Origin: Alicyclobacillus herbarius DSM 13609
GTDB taxonomy: Bacteria > Bacillota > Bacilli > Alicyclobacillales > Alicyclobacillaceae
Direction: 5' to 3'
Assembly (NCBI RefSeq): GCF_000430585.1
Contig: NZ_AUMH01000003.1
Span: forward strand, 1 to 64,000
Length of the DNA: 64,000 nt
The translations under genes and the position numbers were made by a program. Within the stretch, counting starts at the first letter, position 1. Each line of letters opens with the position of its first letter. Of this stretch, positions 8,501-16,942 are shown one piece after another. The notes under the pieces were generated by a model. The model saw only the letters and a program-made list of their open reading frames with translations, was not told where the DNA came from and ran no database searches.

Positions 8501-9016
8501 TTATGCCATGTGGGACCAGATTAAACCAATCAGGATGCCTGATAATAACCAAAGACAACGATTGACGACCTTGCGCGTCGTCGTATAGCGTGGGGCGTTC
8601 AGATCAAAATCCACCTTATGCGCTTGCTCTTGATCGAGATCTACATGAAGAATTCCGTCCACCTGAAACGCAACGTAAAGTGGATACCATTGATCGCGAA
8701 GCCGAGTACCACTTATTCCCGTATCGCGTGCGTTTACGACCTTGACCAGATAAGAGTGAGGCCCCTTACGGACGATAAAATCAGCGGTCAAGGTTTTCCG
8801 AAACTCACGGGCATCGTAATAACCAATCCACTCGGCGCGGGGTTTCACGCGAACGACTTGGTATCCGTTCTCCTCAAGCCACTCTTTGGCGGTGCTAAGT
8901 TTCCCTTTTAATGGGACCGCTTGTTCGGGAGATCGCCATTGGGAGAACATCGAACGAACCACCAGCGAAACAAAGGCGGCTCCGATGACGATGGCAATTA
9001 CCGCCTGCCAACTCAT
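8501..9016 (-). CDS. Conserved hypothetical protein with two membrane anchors
   Basis: No function recognised. A hydrophobic helix near the N-terminus (about residues 3-22) and another at the C-terminus (about 150-168) flank a soluble, charged middle part of about 125 residues with mixed alpha/beta character (KEWLEENGYQVVRVKPRAEW). Both membrane spans face one soluble domain, which could lie in the cytoplasm or outside. The start at ATG 9016 was chosen for its AGGAGG 6 nt upstream; ATG 9031 is also possible. Tight packing between tlyA and nadK suggests it belongs to the same transcript. Confidence 0.7.
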   Translation of the reverse strand: MSWQAVIAIVIGAAFVSLVVRSMFSQWRSPEQAVPLKGKLSTAKEWLEENGYQVVRVKPRAEWIGYYDAREFRKTLTADFIVRKGPHSYLVKVVNARDTGISGTRLRDQWYPLYVAFQVDGILHVDLDQEQAHKVDFDLNAPRYTTTRKVVNRCLWLLSGILIGLIWSHMA

Positions 9017-9062
9017 GCGCTCCCTCCTCATACCGGTCCCTCCGGACCGGGAGGGTCAAGCC

Positions 9063-9908
9063 CTATTCACAAGCGGATAAATCCACCTGTTCGCCGCGAA
9101 GTTCAGACCAAGCCAAAGTCACGACCTCGTTCGCCTTGGCCAACCAGATCGACGAGTCCGTCAGGGAAGATTCGAGATCCATATGCCACCAGGCCAAATA
9201 CTCCAGATTCCCGTCACCGCCCGTAATCGGCGAATAATCCAATCCTCGACAGGACAGTCCGTGATCGTAAATCCAACGGACCAAGTCCCGCAGGACCGCC
9301 AGGTGCGTGCACGGATCACGCACGATGCCGCCCTTGCCGACCTTGTCCCGTCCCGCTTCAAACTGAGGTTTCACCAAACTGATGATGTCGCCGCCGGGCG
9401 TAAGGATTTCGGTTAATTTGGGTAGGAGCAAGCGCGTCGAAATGAAAGACACGTCCATGACCCCGACCTCCGGTCGGGGAGAGAATGATTCGGGGTCCAC
9501 GTAGCGAAAATTCGTTTTCTCCATCACCCGCACACGCGGGTCTGTCCGCAAGCGCCAGGCCAACTGTCCATAGCCGACATCTACGGCATAGACCAAGCTC
9601 GCTCCGTTTTGCAAAGCACAATCTGTAAAGCCTCCGGTGGAGGCCCCGACATCCACCACGACTTTTCCGTCCAAGCGAACGTCAAATCGCCGCAGAGCCC
9701 GCTCGAGTTTTAGGCCGCCTCGACCTACGTAGGAATGCTCCGCCCGCTCGGTCGTCAGCACCGCATCCTCTGCAACCATCGTTCCTGGCTTGTCCACCCG
9801 CACTCCATTACAGGTCACGAGGCCGGCCATGATGGCCCGCCGGGCGGCTTCTCGGCTCGGAAACAAGCCACGCGAAGCCGCCAGTACATCTACACGCACT
9901 TTCGCCAT
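9063..9908 (-). CDS. tlyA: TlyA-family S4/FtsJ-like rRNA methyltransferase
   Basis: Predicted 2'-O-ribose methyltransferase acting on rRNA. An S4 RNA-binding domain covers about residues 3-62 (SREAARRAIMAGLV, GVRVDKPG). An FtsJ-like Rossmann domain follows, with the SAM-binding motif VVVDVGASTGGFTDC (about 84-98) and a catalytic Lys in LVKPQFEAGR. Length is 281 aa from ATG 9908, the start with the best-spaced G-rich site; ATG 9914 overlaps the dxs stop as ATGA. It directly follows dxs, as in B. subtilis (yqxC). Confidence 0.93.
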   Translation of the reverse strand: MAKVRVDVLAASRGLFPSREAARRAIMAGLVTCNGVRVDKPGTMVAEDAVLTTERAEHSYVGRGGLKLERALRRFDVRLDGKVVVDVGASTGGFTDCALQNGASLVYAVDVGYGQLAWRLRTDPRVRVMEKTNFRYVDPESFSPRPEVGVMDVSFISTRLLLPKLTEILTPGGDIISLVKPQFEAGRDKVGKGGIVRDPCTHLAVLRDLVRWIYDHGLSCRGLDYSPITGGDGNLEYLAWWHMDLESSLTDSSIWLAKANEVVTLAWSELRGEQVDLSACE

Positions 9909-9910
9909 CG

Positions 9911-11821
9911 TCATCCCCATACCCGGGTGGACGGGGTCTCGTCCTGGCGGCTGTTTGCAACGAGCGTCAAGCCATCCAACACCAATTGCTCGACCGTCAA
10001 CCCAAGCTCTTCAAGGAGTTCCCCACGGGACCCGTGTTCAATAAACCGATCTGGCAATCCCCGCCGCCGGACCGGAACGTGTCGACCGTTATCCGCCAGG
10101 CATTCCAAGACGGCTGATCCGACTCCACCCGCTAAGGACGCCTCCTCAACCACCAATATAGGGATCCCCTCGTCTGCGAACTTCAATACCACATCCACAT
10201 CCAACGGTTTCACAAACCGCAGGTTCACAACCGCAGCGGAGACCCCTTGCACCGACAGTCGTTCAGCCGCCTTTTGGGCCAATTGCACCATCGGCCCTAA
10301 GGCGAAAATCGCCAAATCCGTCCCGTGCTTCAAAACCTCCGCTTTACCGACGGGCAATACTTGCAGTTCCGGGTCAAGTGGAACCCCTGTTCCGTCTGCT
10401 CGCGGATACCGGACAGCCACCGGTCCTTGAATCGTGAGCGCTGTACGCAGCATGTGGCGCAACTCGTTTTCATCCTTGGGCATCATCACGGTGACATTGG
10501 GTACGGTCCGCAGATAAGAAATGTCAAACGCGCCCTGGTGCGTCTCACCGTCAGGCCCAACCAGACCCGCCCGGTCAATCGCAAACACGACAGGCAGTTT
10601 TTGAATGCATACATCGTGAATGAATTGATCGTATGCGCGTTGCAAAAACGTTGAATAGACCGCAAAAACAGGCCGCTTCCCAGCCGCTGCCAAACCAGCG
10701 CAAAAGGTGGTCGCGTGCTGTTCCGCGATGCCGACATCAAATGTACGCTGTGGGAACACCTCGGCAAACTTGTTCAATCCGGTGCCGTCGGGCATCGCTG
10801 CCGTGACCGCAACGATACGCGGATCCTGCTTGGCCAGCTCGATAAGCGTCTGAGCAAAGACAGCCGAGTAGCTGGGGGCCGCTTTTCCCTTGGACTTGGA
10901 TGGCCAGGCATGAAATTTGTCCGGGGCAGCTTCCGCGCTCGCGTAACCTTTTCCTTTTTTGGTCACAACGTGAATCAGCACAGGCCCACGCAGACTCTTT
11001 GCATCCTTGAGAACACGAATCAGTTCCGGTAAGTCGTGACCGTCAATCGGTCCTAGATATTTAAATCCAAACGCCTCGAAGAGTTGTCCAGGAACGACGA
11101 ATTGGCGCAGGCTGTCCTTCAGTTTTTCGAGTCCCTTCGTCAAGCGTCCGCCAATCGCCGGCAACTTGCGAAGCGTCTGCTCAATCTCGATTTTTGCACG
11201 CGAGTAGGTGGGATCCGTCCGCAACCGCGTCAAATAACGCGATACTGCCCCCACGTTTTCCGCAATGGACATCTCGTTGTCATTTAAAATGACGGTCAGA
11301 TCTAGGCCCAGGTGGCCGGCATGGTTGAGCGCCTCCATCGCCATGCCGCCGGTCAACGCCCCATCGCCAATCACACACACGACTTTGTGCCGTTCATGGT
11401 TCAGATCACGCGCGACTGCCATACCCACACCTGCCGAGATGGAAGTGCTGGCGTGCCCGACCCCGAACGCATCGTGTGGACTCTCATCCCGGCGCGGAAA
11501 ACCGGCCAGTCCACCGTGTTGGCGCAAGGTTGGAAATTTATCCTTTCGCCCAGTCAACAATTTATGGACGTAGGCCTGGTGACCAACGTCCCAGATCAGT
11601 TTATCCCGGGGGCTGTCGTACACCTTGTGCAGGGCCAGCGTGAGCTCCACAACGCCGAGATTGGCACCAAAATGCCCCCCTGTGCGAGCCACCGATTCGA
11701 CCAGGAATTGACGAATCTCGGCGGCTAGTTCGACCAACTCTGCATCCGTCAGGTGTTTAAGGTCAGACGGTTCATGAATTTGATCTAACAGCGTGACGAA
11801 CACCCCATTTCTTGCTTCCAT
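9911..11821 (-). CDS. dxs: 1-deoxy-D-xylulose-5-phosphate synthase
   Basis: First enzyme of the MEP isoprenoid pathway; thiamine-diphosphate-dependent condensation of pyruvate and glyceraldehyde-3-phosphate. The TPP/Mg motif is [15 protein letters not shown]...NDN (about residues 150-180). The transketolase-like central domain has the catalytic Glu region ([13 protein letters not shown]) and the C-terminal domain is complete. Start at ATG 11821 gives 636 aa, the normal length; a longer open frame reaches 12049 but overlaps oapA and has no family similarity. The Shine-Dalgarno is weak, so translation may depend on coupling to oapA, 47 bp upstream. It supplies precursors used by the IspA prenyltransferase encoded at 13.3 kb. 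Confidence 0.96.
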   Translation of the reverse strand: MEARNGVFVTLLDQIHEPSDLKHLTDAELVELAAEIRQFLVESVARTGGHFGANLGVVELTLALHKVYDSPRDKLIWDVGHQAYVHKLLTGRKDKFPTLRQHGGLAGFPRRDESPHDAFGVGHASTSISAGVGMAVARDLNHERHKVVCVIGDGALTGGMAMEALNHAGHLGLDLTVILNDNEMSIAENVGAVSRYLTRLRTDPTYSRAKIEIEQTLRKLPAIGGRLTKGLEKLKDSLRQFVVPGQLFEAFGFKYLGPIDGHDLPELIRVLKDAKSLRGPVLIHVVTKKGKGYASAEAAPDKFHAWPSKSKGKAAPSYSAVFAQTLIELAKQDPRIVAVTAAMPDGTGLNKFAEVFPQRTFDVGIAEQHATTFCAGLAAAGKRPVFAVYSTFLQRAYDQFIHDVCIQKLPVVFAIDRAGLVGPDGETHQGAFDISYLRTVPNVTVMMPKDENELRHMLRTALTIQGPVAVRYPRADGTGVPLDPELQVLPVGKAEVLKHGTDLAIFALGPMVQLAQKAAERLSVQGVSAAVVNLRFVKPLDVDVVLKFADEGIPILVVEEASLAGGVGSAVLECLADNGRHVPVRRRGLPDRFIEHGSRGELLEELGLTVEQLVLDGLTLVANSRQDETPSTRVWG

Positions 11822-11868
11822 AATAACGCATTTCAACACCACCTGCATCGGGGTGGCACACCGGGCAG

Positions 11869-12429
11869 TTAGTGCCTGCGTTCTCGACGAAAGAATAGAA
11901 GGGTATCCGCAGCCCTTGCCCCGAACAAGATGATGGGAGTGGGTGAAGAGATGGCAATCGTTTTTCCACACGCTTTTGCCCCTACCGTCAAGGCGGTTGT
12001 AAGCGCTGTCAGAACAATAATCGAAGCTTCCTCCAACCATCCAGACCAACCAAAAGCGGCCGCTAGCTGGGTTGCGACAGCCAACGATCCGGCACCACTT
12101 AAAACCCCTGCGATATCCCCGATCACATCGCTGCAGACGCTGGACACCTTTTCAGCATTACGCACGATTTGTATTGCACGGCGGGCGCCAAACACACGCT
12201 TCGAGGCCATGGCATGAAACGGCGTCTCGCGAGCAGCGGCAGCCGCCACCCCCAACATGTCAAACAGAGCGCCGATGAAGACAATCAGCAAGACGACAAC
12301 CGCACCAATGTACCATGGCGCTTTATTTAAAAAAATAGTGGACGTATCAAAAACGCCACTGATAGGAAAGGATAACGCGGCAACGGTAAGGATGAACGGC
12401 AATGCACCGCGTAACGAACTTTTTTTCAT
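11869..12429 (-). CDS. oapA: OLE-associated membrane protein OapA
   Basis: Membrane protein partner of OLE RNA. The 186 residues show a basic N-terminus and hydrophobic segments at about 9-27, 40-66, 107-126 and 134-150, with basic stretches ([21 protein letters not shown] at the end) suited to RNA contact. A DxxxD motif (DVIGD, residues 101-105), described for this family, is present. The call rests on these traits, the length, and above all the position: immediately downstream of an approximately 617-nt gene-free transcribed region and upstream of dxs, the typical OLE neighbourhood. ATG 12429 is the only good start, although the GGAGG at 12444-12448 is unusually far (14 nt). Confidence 0.88.
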   Translation of the reverse strand: MKKSSLRGALPFILTVAALSFPISGVFDTSTIFLNKAPWYIGAVVVLLIVFIGALFDMLGVAAAAARETPFHAMASKRVFGARRAIQIVRNAEKVSSVCSDVIGDIAGVLSGAGSLAVATQLAAAFGWSGWLEEASIIVLTALTTALTVGAKACGKTIAISSPTPIILFGARAADTLLFFRRERRH

Positions 12430-12454
12430 TATGTATCCACGTACCTCCGCCTTG

Positions 12455-13071
12455 CCGACTGCCGGATAAGGCAGCCGGGTGGCAGCTTCCTGAGTAAACG
12501 CTGTGGCTTAGGTCCAGTAGGTTTTCCCAAGAACGGAACCCCGCGTCGCCGCCAGGGCGGTTTCCCTTTACCCGTTCCTTGACAGCGTCACCGACTGTCA
12601 GACTAGATTACCACTCAGTCCACACTATAATCCTCAGAAAGCCCCGCTTTTGGCGAACAGTCTAGGCGTTTTCCGCGACAACCGCTTCTCGTCCCCTAGC
12701 CTCTTTTGCAGTGAAGATTTCATGCGGCACCGGCAGCTCCGTCTCGGCCAAGACGGAACCGCCTGCTCCCCGCAATCCTTCAGCACCACTCAAGGCAGGC
12801 TACACTGCACACAGATGGTCTCCGCATGCAGGTTCATACCCCAAGCCGTAGCCCCCCTGGCATAGCAGGCCACGCACTTGGGCCTCCGCGAAAGTTGGGT
12901 CAGACTCCGCATGCCATTGCGGGCTGCCCACCTTTCTTAACTCCCAGCATCAGCCCAAGGCTGGGCGCCCCAAGCCAACACCAGGAACTTCATCGATGTG
13001 CCCTTTGGCGGATTTTTAGCCCCGCCTTCAGGAACGGACGGTTGACTAGAATACTGCGCCACCCGTTGACA
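12455..13071 (-). ncRNA. ole: OLE RNA (ornate large extremophilic RNA)
   Basis: A stretch of about 830 bp between ispA and oapA has no credible protein gene yet is transcribed in the operon direction. A perfect TATAAT lies at 13083-13078 and a compact GC-rich hairpin (GGCTGCC-TTAT-CCGGCAG region) at about 12456-12482 closes the structured part just before the oapA ribosome site. The implied RNA is about 617 nt, matching the known size of about 610 nt, and both the oapA neighbour and the ispA/dxs/nusB/xseA context match known OLE loci. In other species OLE RNA forms membrane-bound ribonucleoprotein complexes with OapA and is linked to stress adaptation. Ends are estimated within about 20 nt; no covariance search was possible. 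Confidence 0.88.
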
Positions 13072-13077
13072 GCAACT

Positions 13078-13083
13078 ATTATA
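13078..13083 (-). promoter_or_regulatory. -10 element of the OLE RNA promoter
   Basis: Perfect TATAAT on the minus strand, about 185 bp past the ispA stop. The -35 region at the right distance is weak (TTAGGG-like at 18 bp). This would let OLE RNA, oapA and dxs be expressed apart from the upstream xse-ispA genes. Confidence 0.6.
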
Positions 13084-13269
13084 GCATACGTCGATTTTAC
13101 GCCCTAATGCACGCATGCGGGGAGAAAGCGCATCTGGCCACGATGGGCGCCCGACTTTTACAAAGAAGTTGTCCGCAGCCATGCAATCGCACGCGCACAC
13201 GCCCAAGCACCTGCAAGAGGCATTCTTGACGATTCCGTGGGCGGATCCGGCAAGCTGGTAGATCGGACT

Positions 13270-14184
13270 TTAATGGGAGCGTCGAATCATATAGTTGGCC
13301 AAATCGAATAGTCGAGACGGGAGAACCCCGGTTGCTTCTAGACTCCGTAGCTCGCCCACAGCCATGTCGAACTCTTGCTGAATTCGTTCGCGGGTAGCGG
13401 CAATGCCAAACATCCGAGGATAAGTCAACTTCTCGTTCGCCTCGTCTTTCCCGGCGGTTTTCCCAAGGTGTTCCGTCGTTTCTGTCACATCTAATAAGTC
13501 GTCGACCATCTGATAGGCAAGCCCGAGATGGAGTCCAAACCTGCCTAGTGTCTGCAGTTGCTGCTCATCCGCAAGAGCGACATGAGCCCCCAAAAGGACC
13601 GCAGCCTGTATCAGCTTCGCCGTCTTGTGAATGTGGATGAAACGCAGGTCTTCCTCTGTCCCCATGCGGCCTTCCCCTTCCACATCCGCAACCTGTCCAC
13701 CGACCATGCCGTAGCAACCGGCGGCGTGCGCCAACGTATAGATGATGCGGAGCAAGGCATCAGCAGACAGCAGGGAAGTCAGACGGGGTTGCGACAATTG
13801 TTCAAAGGCGTACGTCAGCAACGCATCACCCGCCAAAAGGGCCATCGCTTCACCAAACACCTTGTGATTGGTGGGGCGCCCACGGCGCAGATCGTCGTTG
13901 TCAAGGGATGGCAAGTCGTCATGGATAAGAGAGTAAGTATGAATCATTTCGATGGCTGCGGCAACCGGCAGCGCGTCCTCCGGCGAAGCATCCAGGGTTT
14001 CTGCCGTGGCAATGCAGAGGACAGGCCGCAGCCTCTTGCCACCTGCAAGCAGGCTGTAATTCATCGCTTCAAACAATTTCCGTGGCTGAACCTGATCGTC
14101 TGCGAAGATTGACGATAAGTACCGGTTCACACGTTCTGCCCACGAGGAAATGTAGGCTTCTGCGCCCCCAGACCAGGTTGTCAT
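13270..14184 (-). CDS. ispA: Polyprenyl (farnesyl/geranyl-type) diphosphate synthase
   Basis: Trans-prenyltransferase that builds short-chain prenyl diphosphates from IPP and DMAPP. The first aspartate-rich motif is HDDLPSLDNDDLRRG (about residues 92-106) and the second is VDDLLDVTE; a GKT/KDE tail motif (GKTAGKDE) follows. Length 304 aa is typical. The ATG 14184 start overlaps the xseB stop as ATGA, showing translational coupling. The absence of long upstream bulky residues next to the first motif fits a C15 product, but chain length is inferred only. Confidence 0.94.
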   Translation of the reverse strand: MTTWSGGAEAYISSWAERVNRYLSSIFADDQVQPRKLFEAMNYSLLAGGKRLRPVLCIATAETLDASPEDALPVAAAIEMIHTYSLIHDDLPSLDNDDLRRGRPTNHKVFGEAMALLAGDALLTYAFEQLSQPRLTSLLSADALLRIIYTLAHAAGCYGMVGGQVADVEGEGRMGTEEDLRFIHIHKTAKLIQAAVLLGAHVALADEQQLQTLGRFGLHLGLAYQMVDDLLDVTETTEHLGKTAGKDEANEKLTYPRMFGIAATRERIQQEFDMAVGELRSLEATGVLPSRLFDLANYMIRRSH

Positions 14185-14453
14185 GATTCATTCTCTCCCT
14201 CCAAGGTATGACCGACCGTCTGGCCCCCATCCACCAACCGTTCAATCTCCAACTCGGCTTGATCAAGCTGCTGACGGCAGTAGTGGACCAGCTGCATCGC
14301 TTCCTTATACCTTTCGATAGACTCTGTAAGGGAGAGGGAACCATTTTCTAACAAGCGAACGATCTCTTCTAAACGGCCGAGAGCCTGTTCAAAGGTCAAG
14401 GCGGGTTTGTTCGATCCGTCCGGCCCCCCCTGAGTTTCGCCGTGTGTTTCCAT
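14181..14453 (-). CDS. xseB: Exodeoxyribonuclease VII small subunit
   Basis: Small subunit of exonuclease VII, which degrades single-stranded DNA from both ends. The family signature is visible in FEQALGRLEEIVRLLENG and SIERYKEAMQLVHYC, forming the expected two-helix coiled hairpin. ATG 14453 follows GGGAGGG by about 8 nt, giving 90 aa; GTG 14471 is possible but its site is worse. The gene starts 65 bp before xseA ends and overlaps ispA by 4 bp, so all three are tightly coupled. Confidence 0.94.
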   Translation of the reverse strand: METHGETQGGPDGSNKPALTFEQALGRLEEIVRLLENGSLSLTESIERYKEAMQLVHYCRQQLDQAELEIERLVDGGQTVGHTLEGENES

Positions 14454-15843
14454 CTGTCTTCCCTCCCTCACTTCGCATCACCCGAACGGGTACCGTACCG
14501 TCCGCAAAGCGAATGTTTAAGGAGTCACCGGACTTTATCGAGGAGACGGAGGTCACAAGTTCGTGTTCCCCCCGATAAACCAGGGTATACCCACGTTGTA
14601 AAACAGCCAACGGGTTGAGCGCCGTTAATTGCGCAATGCGCGTATCGAGTACTGCTGTCCAGTTTTGAATTCGTTGCCGTTCTGTGCCGTAAAGCCGTTG
14701 CGCAATCCCTTCCACCTGCCCCCGGGCACGGGTGAGGCGCACGCCCGGCTGGATGCGCTGCAGCCGTTCTTGCAAGCCGTTCAATTGGCGCTCGGTCAGA
14801 GTCAGTGGGCGGTGCACCTGGCGCCGGACCTCACCCTCCAGGTAGTCGACCAGCTGCCGACGGCGCGCAAGATCTCGTTCTGGATGCTGTAAACCGGAGC
14901 TGGCCACCGTCACTTCCAGGCGCCTTCGGGCACGGTCGACACTGGCGACCAGGGCTTGAGTAGCTTTTTGCTCCAGATAACCAAGAAGCCCTCGCAGCTC
15001 CGCCACATGGGGAGCTACCAATTCGGCCGCGGCAGTCGGTGTGGCCGCCCGCACGTCAGCGGCAAAGTCACAAATCGTATAGTCCGTTTCGTGTCCGACC
15101 GCCGAAACGACAGGAACCGGACAACGAACCACGGCCCGGGCCACGATTTCCTCGTTGAACGGCCACAACTCCTCCAGTGAACCGCCGCCCCGGGCGACGA
15201 TGATAACGTCAATCGGTTCCTGTTCTAAGTGAAACCGGGTAAGCTGACGCAAGGCATCGACTACCGTCTCTGCCGCCCCATCGCCCTGTACTCGGGCGGG
15301 CGCGAGCAAGACTTTGGCCAGCGGATATCGGCGCCGCAGGGTCGAACAGATATCGCGCAGGACAGCCCCCGTCGGCGACGTGACGACGCCAATCCGACGC
15401 GGATAGGTCTTCAACGGGCGCTTGCGCGCGTCGGCAAACAACCCCTCTGCCGCCAGTCGGTCGCGCAGCTGCGTAAACGCAACGTAGAGCGCCCCGATAC
15501 CGTCCGGCTGCATGTCCTCGGCGTAGAGTTGATACTGTCCATCCCGTTCAAAGACGCTGACGCTGCCGCGTACAATCACGCGCATGCCGTCTTTTGGCGC
15601 AAAGGAAAGGGAGCGCGCCCAGCGGGCAAACATCACGGCCCGAATGCGGCTTTTCTCATCCTTGAGGGTAAAGTACATGTGACCGCTCGTGTGGTGCTTA
15701 AAGTTTGAGATTTCGCCGACCACCGTACACATCCGCAAACGCGGGTCCCCGTGCAGCCGTTCCTTGATAAGTGCCGTCAGATCGGAGACACTCAAGACCC
15801 CATCCGCCGGCAGCGTCCCCCTTTCAATCGCCGGGTTTTCCAT
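14389..15843 (-). CDS. xseA: Exodeoxyribonuclease VII large subunit
   Basis: Catalytic subunit of exonuclease VII. An N-terminal OB fold covers about residues 15-110 (VVGEISNFKHHTSGHMYFTL), followed by the nuclease domain with RIGVVTSPTGAVLRDI, ARGGGSLEELWPFN and SAVGHETDYTICDFAADVRAATPTAAAE motifs, then a coiled-coil arm and C-terminal segment (LNPLAVLQRGY). The C-terminus runs about 30 residues beyond the usual end, with a Gly/Asn/Arg-rich tail that overlaps xseB. Upstream in Bacillus lies folD; here a flavoprotein gene takes that place, only 6 bp away. Confidence 0.95.
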   Translation of the reverse strand: MENPAIERGTLPADGVLSVSDLTALIKERLHGDPRLRMCTVVGEISNFKHHTSGHMYFTLKDEKSRIRAVMFARWARSLSFAPKDGMRVIVRGSVSVFERDGQYQLYAEDMQPDGIGALYVAFTQLRDRLAAEGLFADARKRPLKTYPRRIGVVTSPTGAVLRDICSTLRRRYPLAKVLLAPARVQGDGAAETVVDALRQLTRFHLEQEPIDVIIVARGGGSLEELWPFNEEIVARAVVRCPVPVVSAVGHETDYTICDFAADVRAATPTAAAELVAPHVAELRGLLGYLEQKATQALVASVDRARRRLEVTVASSGLQHPERDLARRRQLVDYLEGEVRRQVHRPLTLTERQLNGLQERLQRIQPGVRLTRARGQVEGIAQRLYGTERQRIQNWTAVLDTRIAQLTALNPLAVLQRGYTLVYRGEHELVTSVSSIKSGDSLNIRFADGTVPVRVMRSEGGKTDGNTRRNSGGAGRIEQTRLDL

Positions 15844-15849
15844 TTTCGA

Positions 15850-16860
15850 TTACGCCTTTCGTTCGCTGCTGTGCCCTGGGAACAATCGCGCGTCCGGATC
15901 GAGATACGTCTTCGCGTTGTTCACAGCCGTGGGGGCTTCGCCGAATCCGGTCGCAATCAGTTTCAACTTGCCAGGATAGGTCACAATATCACCCGCCGCA
16001 TAAACGCCTGGAATGTTGGTTTCCATGCGTGTGTTGACGACAATGTCGTTTTTTTCAATCGTCAGACCCCAGTCTTTAATCGGCCCCAAGGATGCGGAAA
16101 AGCCGAGACCGCTGACAATTGCATCCACTTCGATACGCTCCGTCTCTTTCGTTTGATTCTGAATCAATGTAGCGCCGCGGAGTCGATCGTCTCCATCTAC
16201 ATCGATGAGTTCGGTAAACGTCTTCACCTCTACACCGGAAGCAAACAGCTGCTTGACACTGTCTTCGTGAGCCCGAAACCTATCGCGACGATGAATCAGG
16301 GTCACGTGAGCTGCCGCCGCCTCGAGCATGAGTGCGTAGTCCAGGGCGGTGTCTCCGCCTCCGACGACGAGGACGCGTTGTCCACGAAACCGTTCCAGCT
16401 GGTCGATATAATAATAGACGCCCCGCCCATCGAACTTTTGGGCATTGGCTGCAGGCAGTGGACGTGGCGTAAACGAACCGATACCGCCGCAAATAATGAC
16501 TGCCCGCGTCAAGTGCACCTTTTCACTCGTGCCAAGTTCAAAAACCCCGTCCTCCCGTTTATGCAGGGTCTGCACCTGTTCATTGAGGCAGACGGTCGGG
16601 TGGTACTGTCCGGCTTGCTCTTTCAGCTGCTCGACCAGGTCTTTCGCCAAGACCCGTGGAAAGCCTGCGACATCGTAAATGTATTTTTCCGGGTATAACA
16701 TGGCCAGCTGTCCACCGAGTTGTGGCAGACTGTCAATAATCTTGCAAGATAAATCACGCATACCACAATAGAACGCCGCGAACAGACCCGTTGGGCCTCC
16801 GCCAATAATGGTAATATCATAGATTTGGTTATCCACCTGCAGTTTCTGGATATCAGTCAT
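15850..16860 (-). CDS. Ferredoxin/flavodoxin-NADP+ reductase (YumC/thioredoxin-reductase type)
   Basis: Homodimeric FAD flavoprotein expected to pass electrons between NADPH and ferredoxin or flavodoxin. The FAD-binding motif ITIIGGGPTGLFAA lies at about residues 16-29, the NADPH-binding motif VLVVGGGDTALDYALML at about 160-176, and the second FAD motif GVYAAGDIVTYPGK at about 287-300. The Cys-x-x-Cys redox pair of thioredoxin reductase is missing, which separates it from TrxB. Length 336 aa fits. It sits between xseA (6 bp) and a TsaD-like gene in the place where bacilli carry folD. The true partner is unknown. Confidence 0.87.
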   Translation of the reverse strand: MTDIQKLQVDNQIYDITIIGGGPTGLFAAFYCGMRDLSCKIIDSLPQLGGQLAMLYPEKYIYDVAGFPRVLAKDLVEQLKEQAGQYHPTVCLNEQVQTLHKREDGVFELGTSEKVHLTRAVIICGGIGSFTPRPLPAANAQKFDGRGVYYYIDQLERFRGQRVLVVGGGDTALDYALMLEAAAAHVTLIHRRDRFRAHEDSVKQLFASGVEVKTFTELIDVDGDDRLRGATLIQNQTKETERIEVDAIVSGLGFSASLGPIKDWGLTIEKNDIVVNTRMETNIPGVYAAGDIVTYPGKLKLIATGFGEAPTAVNNAKTYLDPDARLFPGHSSERKA

Positions 16861-16942
16861 GGTAGAGACCCTCGCCTCCCGCGTCGGAAATAGTCGAAAT
16901 TAACGATCTAGGCTATTATACCGCACTCTGGACAACCCTGCA

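Noticed and set aside
15751..16698. 315-aa plus-strand frame opposite the FNR gene
   Set aside because: No motif, no ribosome site; complement of a well-supported flavoprotein with all cofactor motifs.
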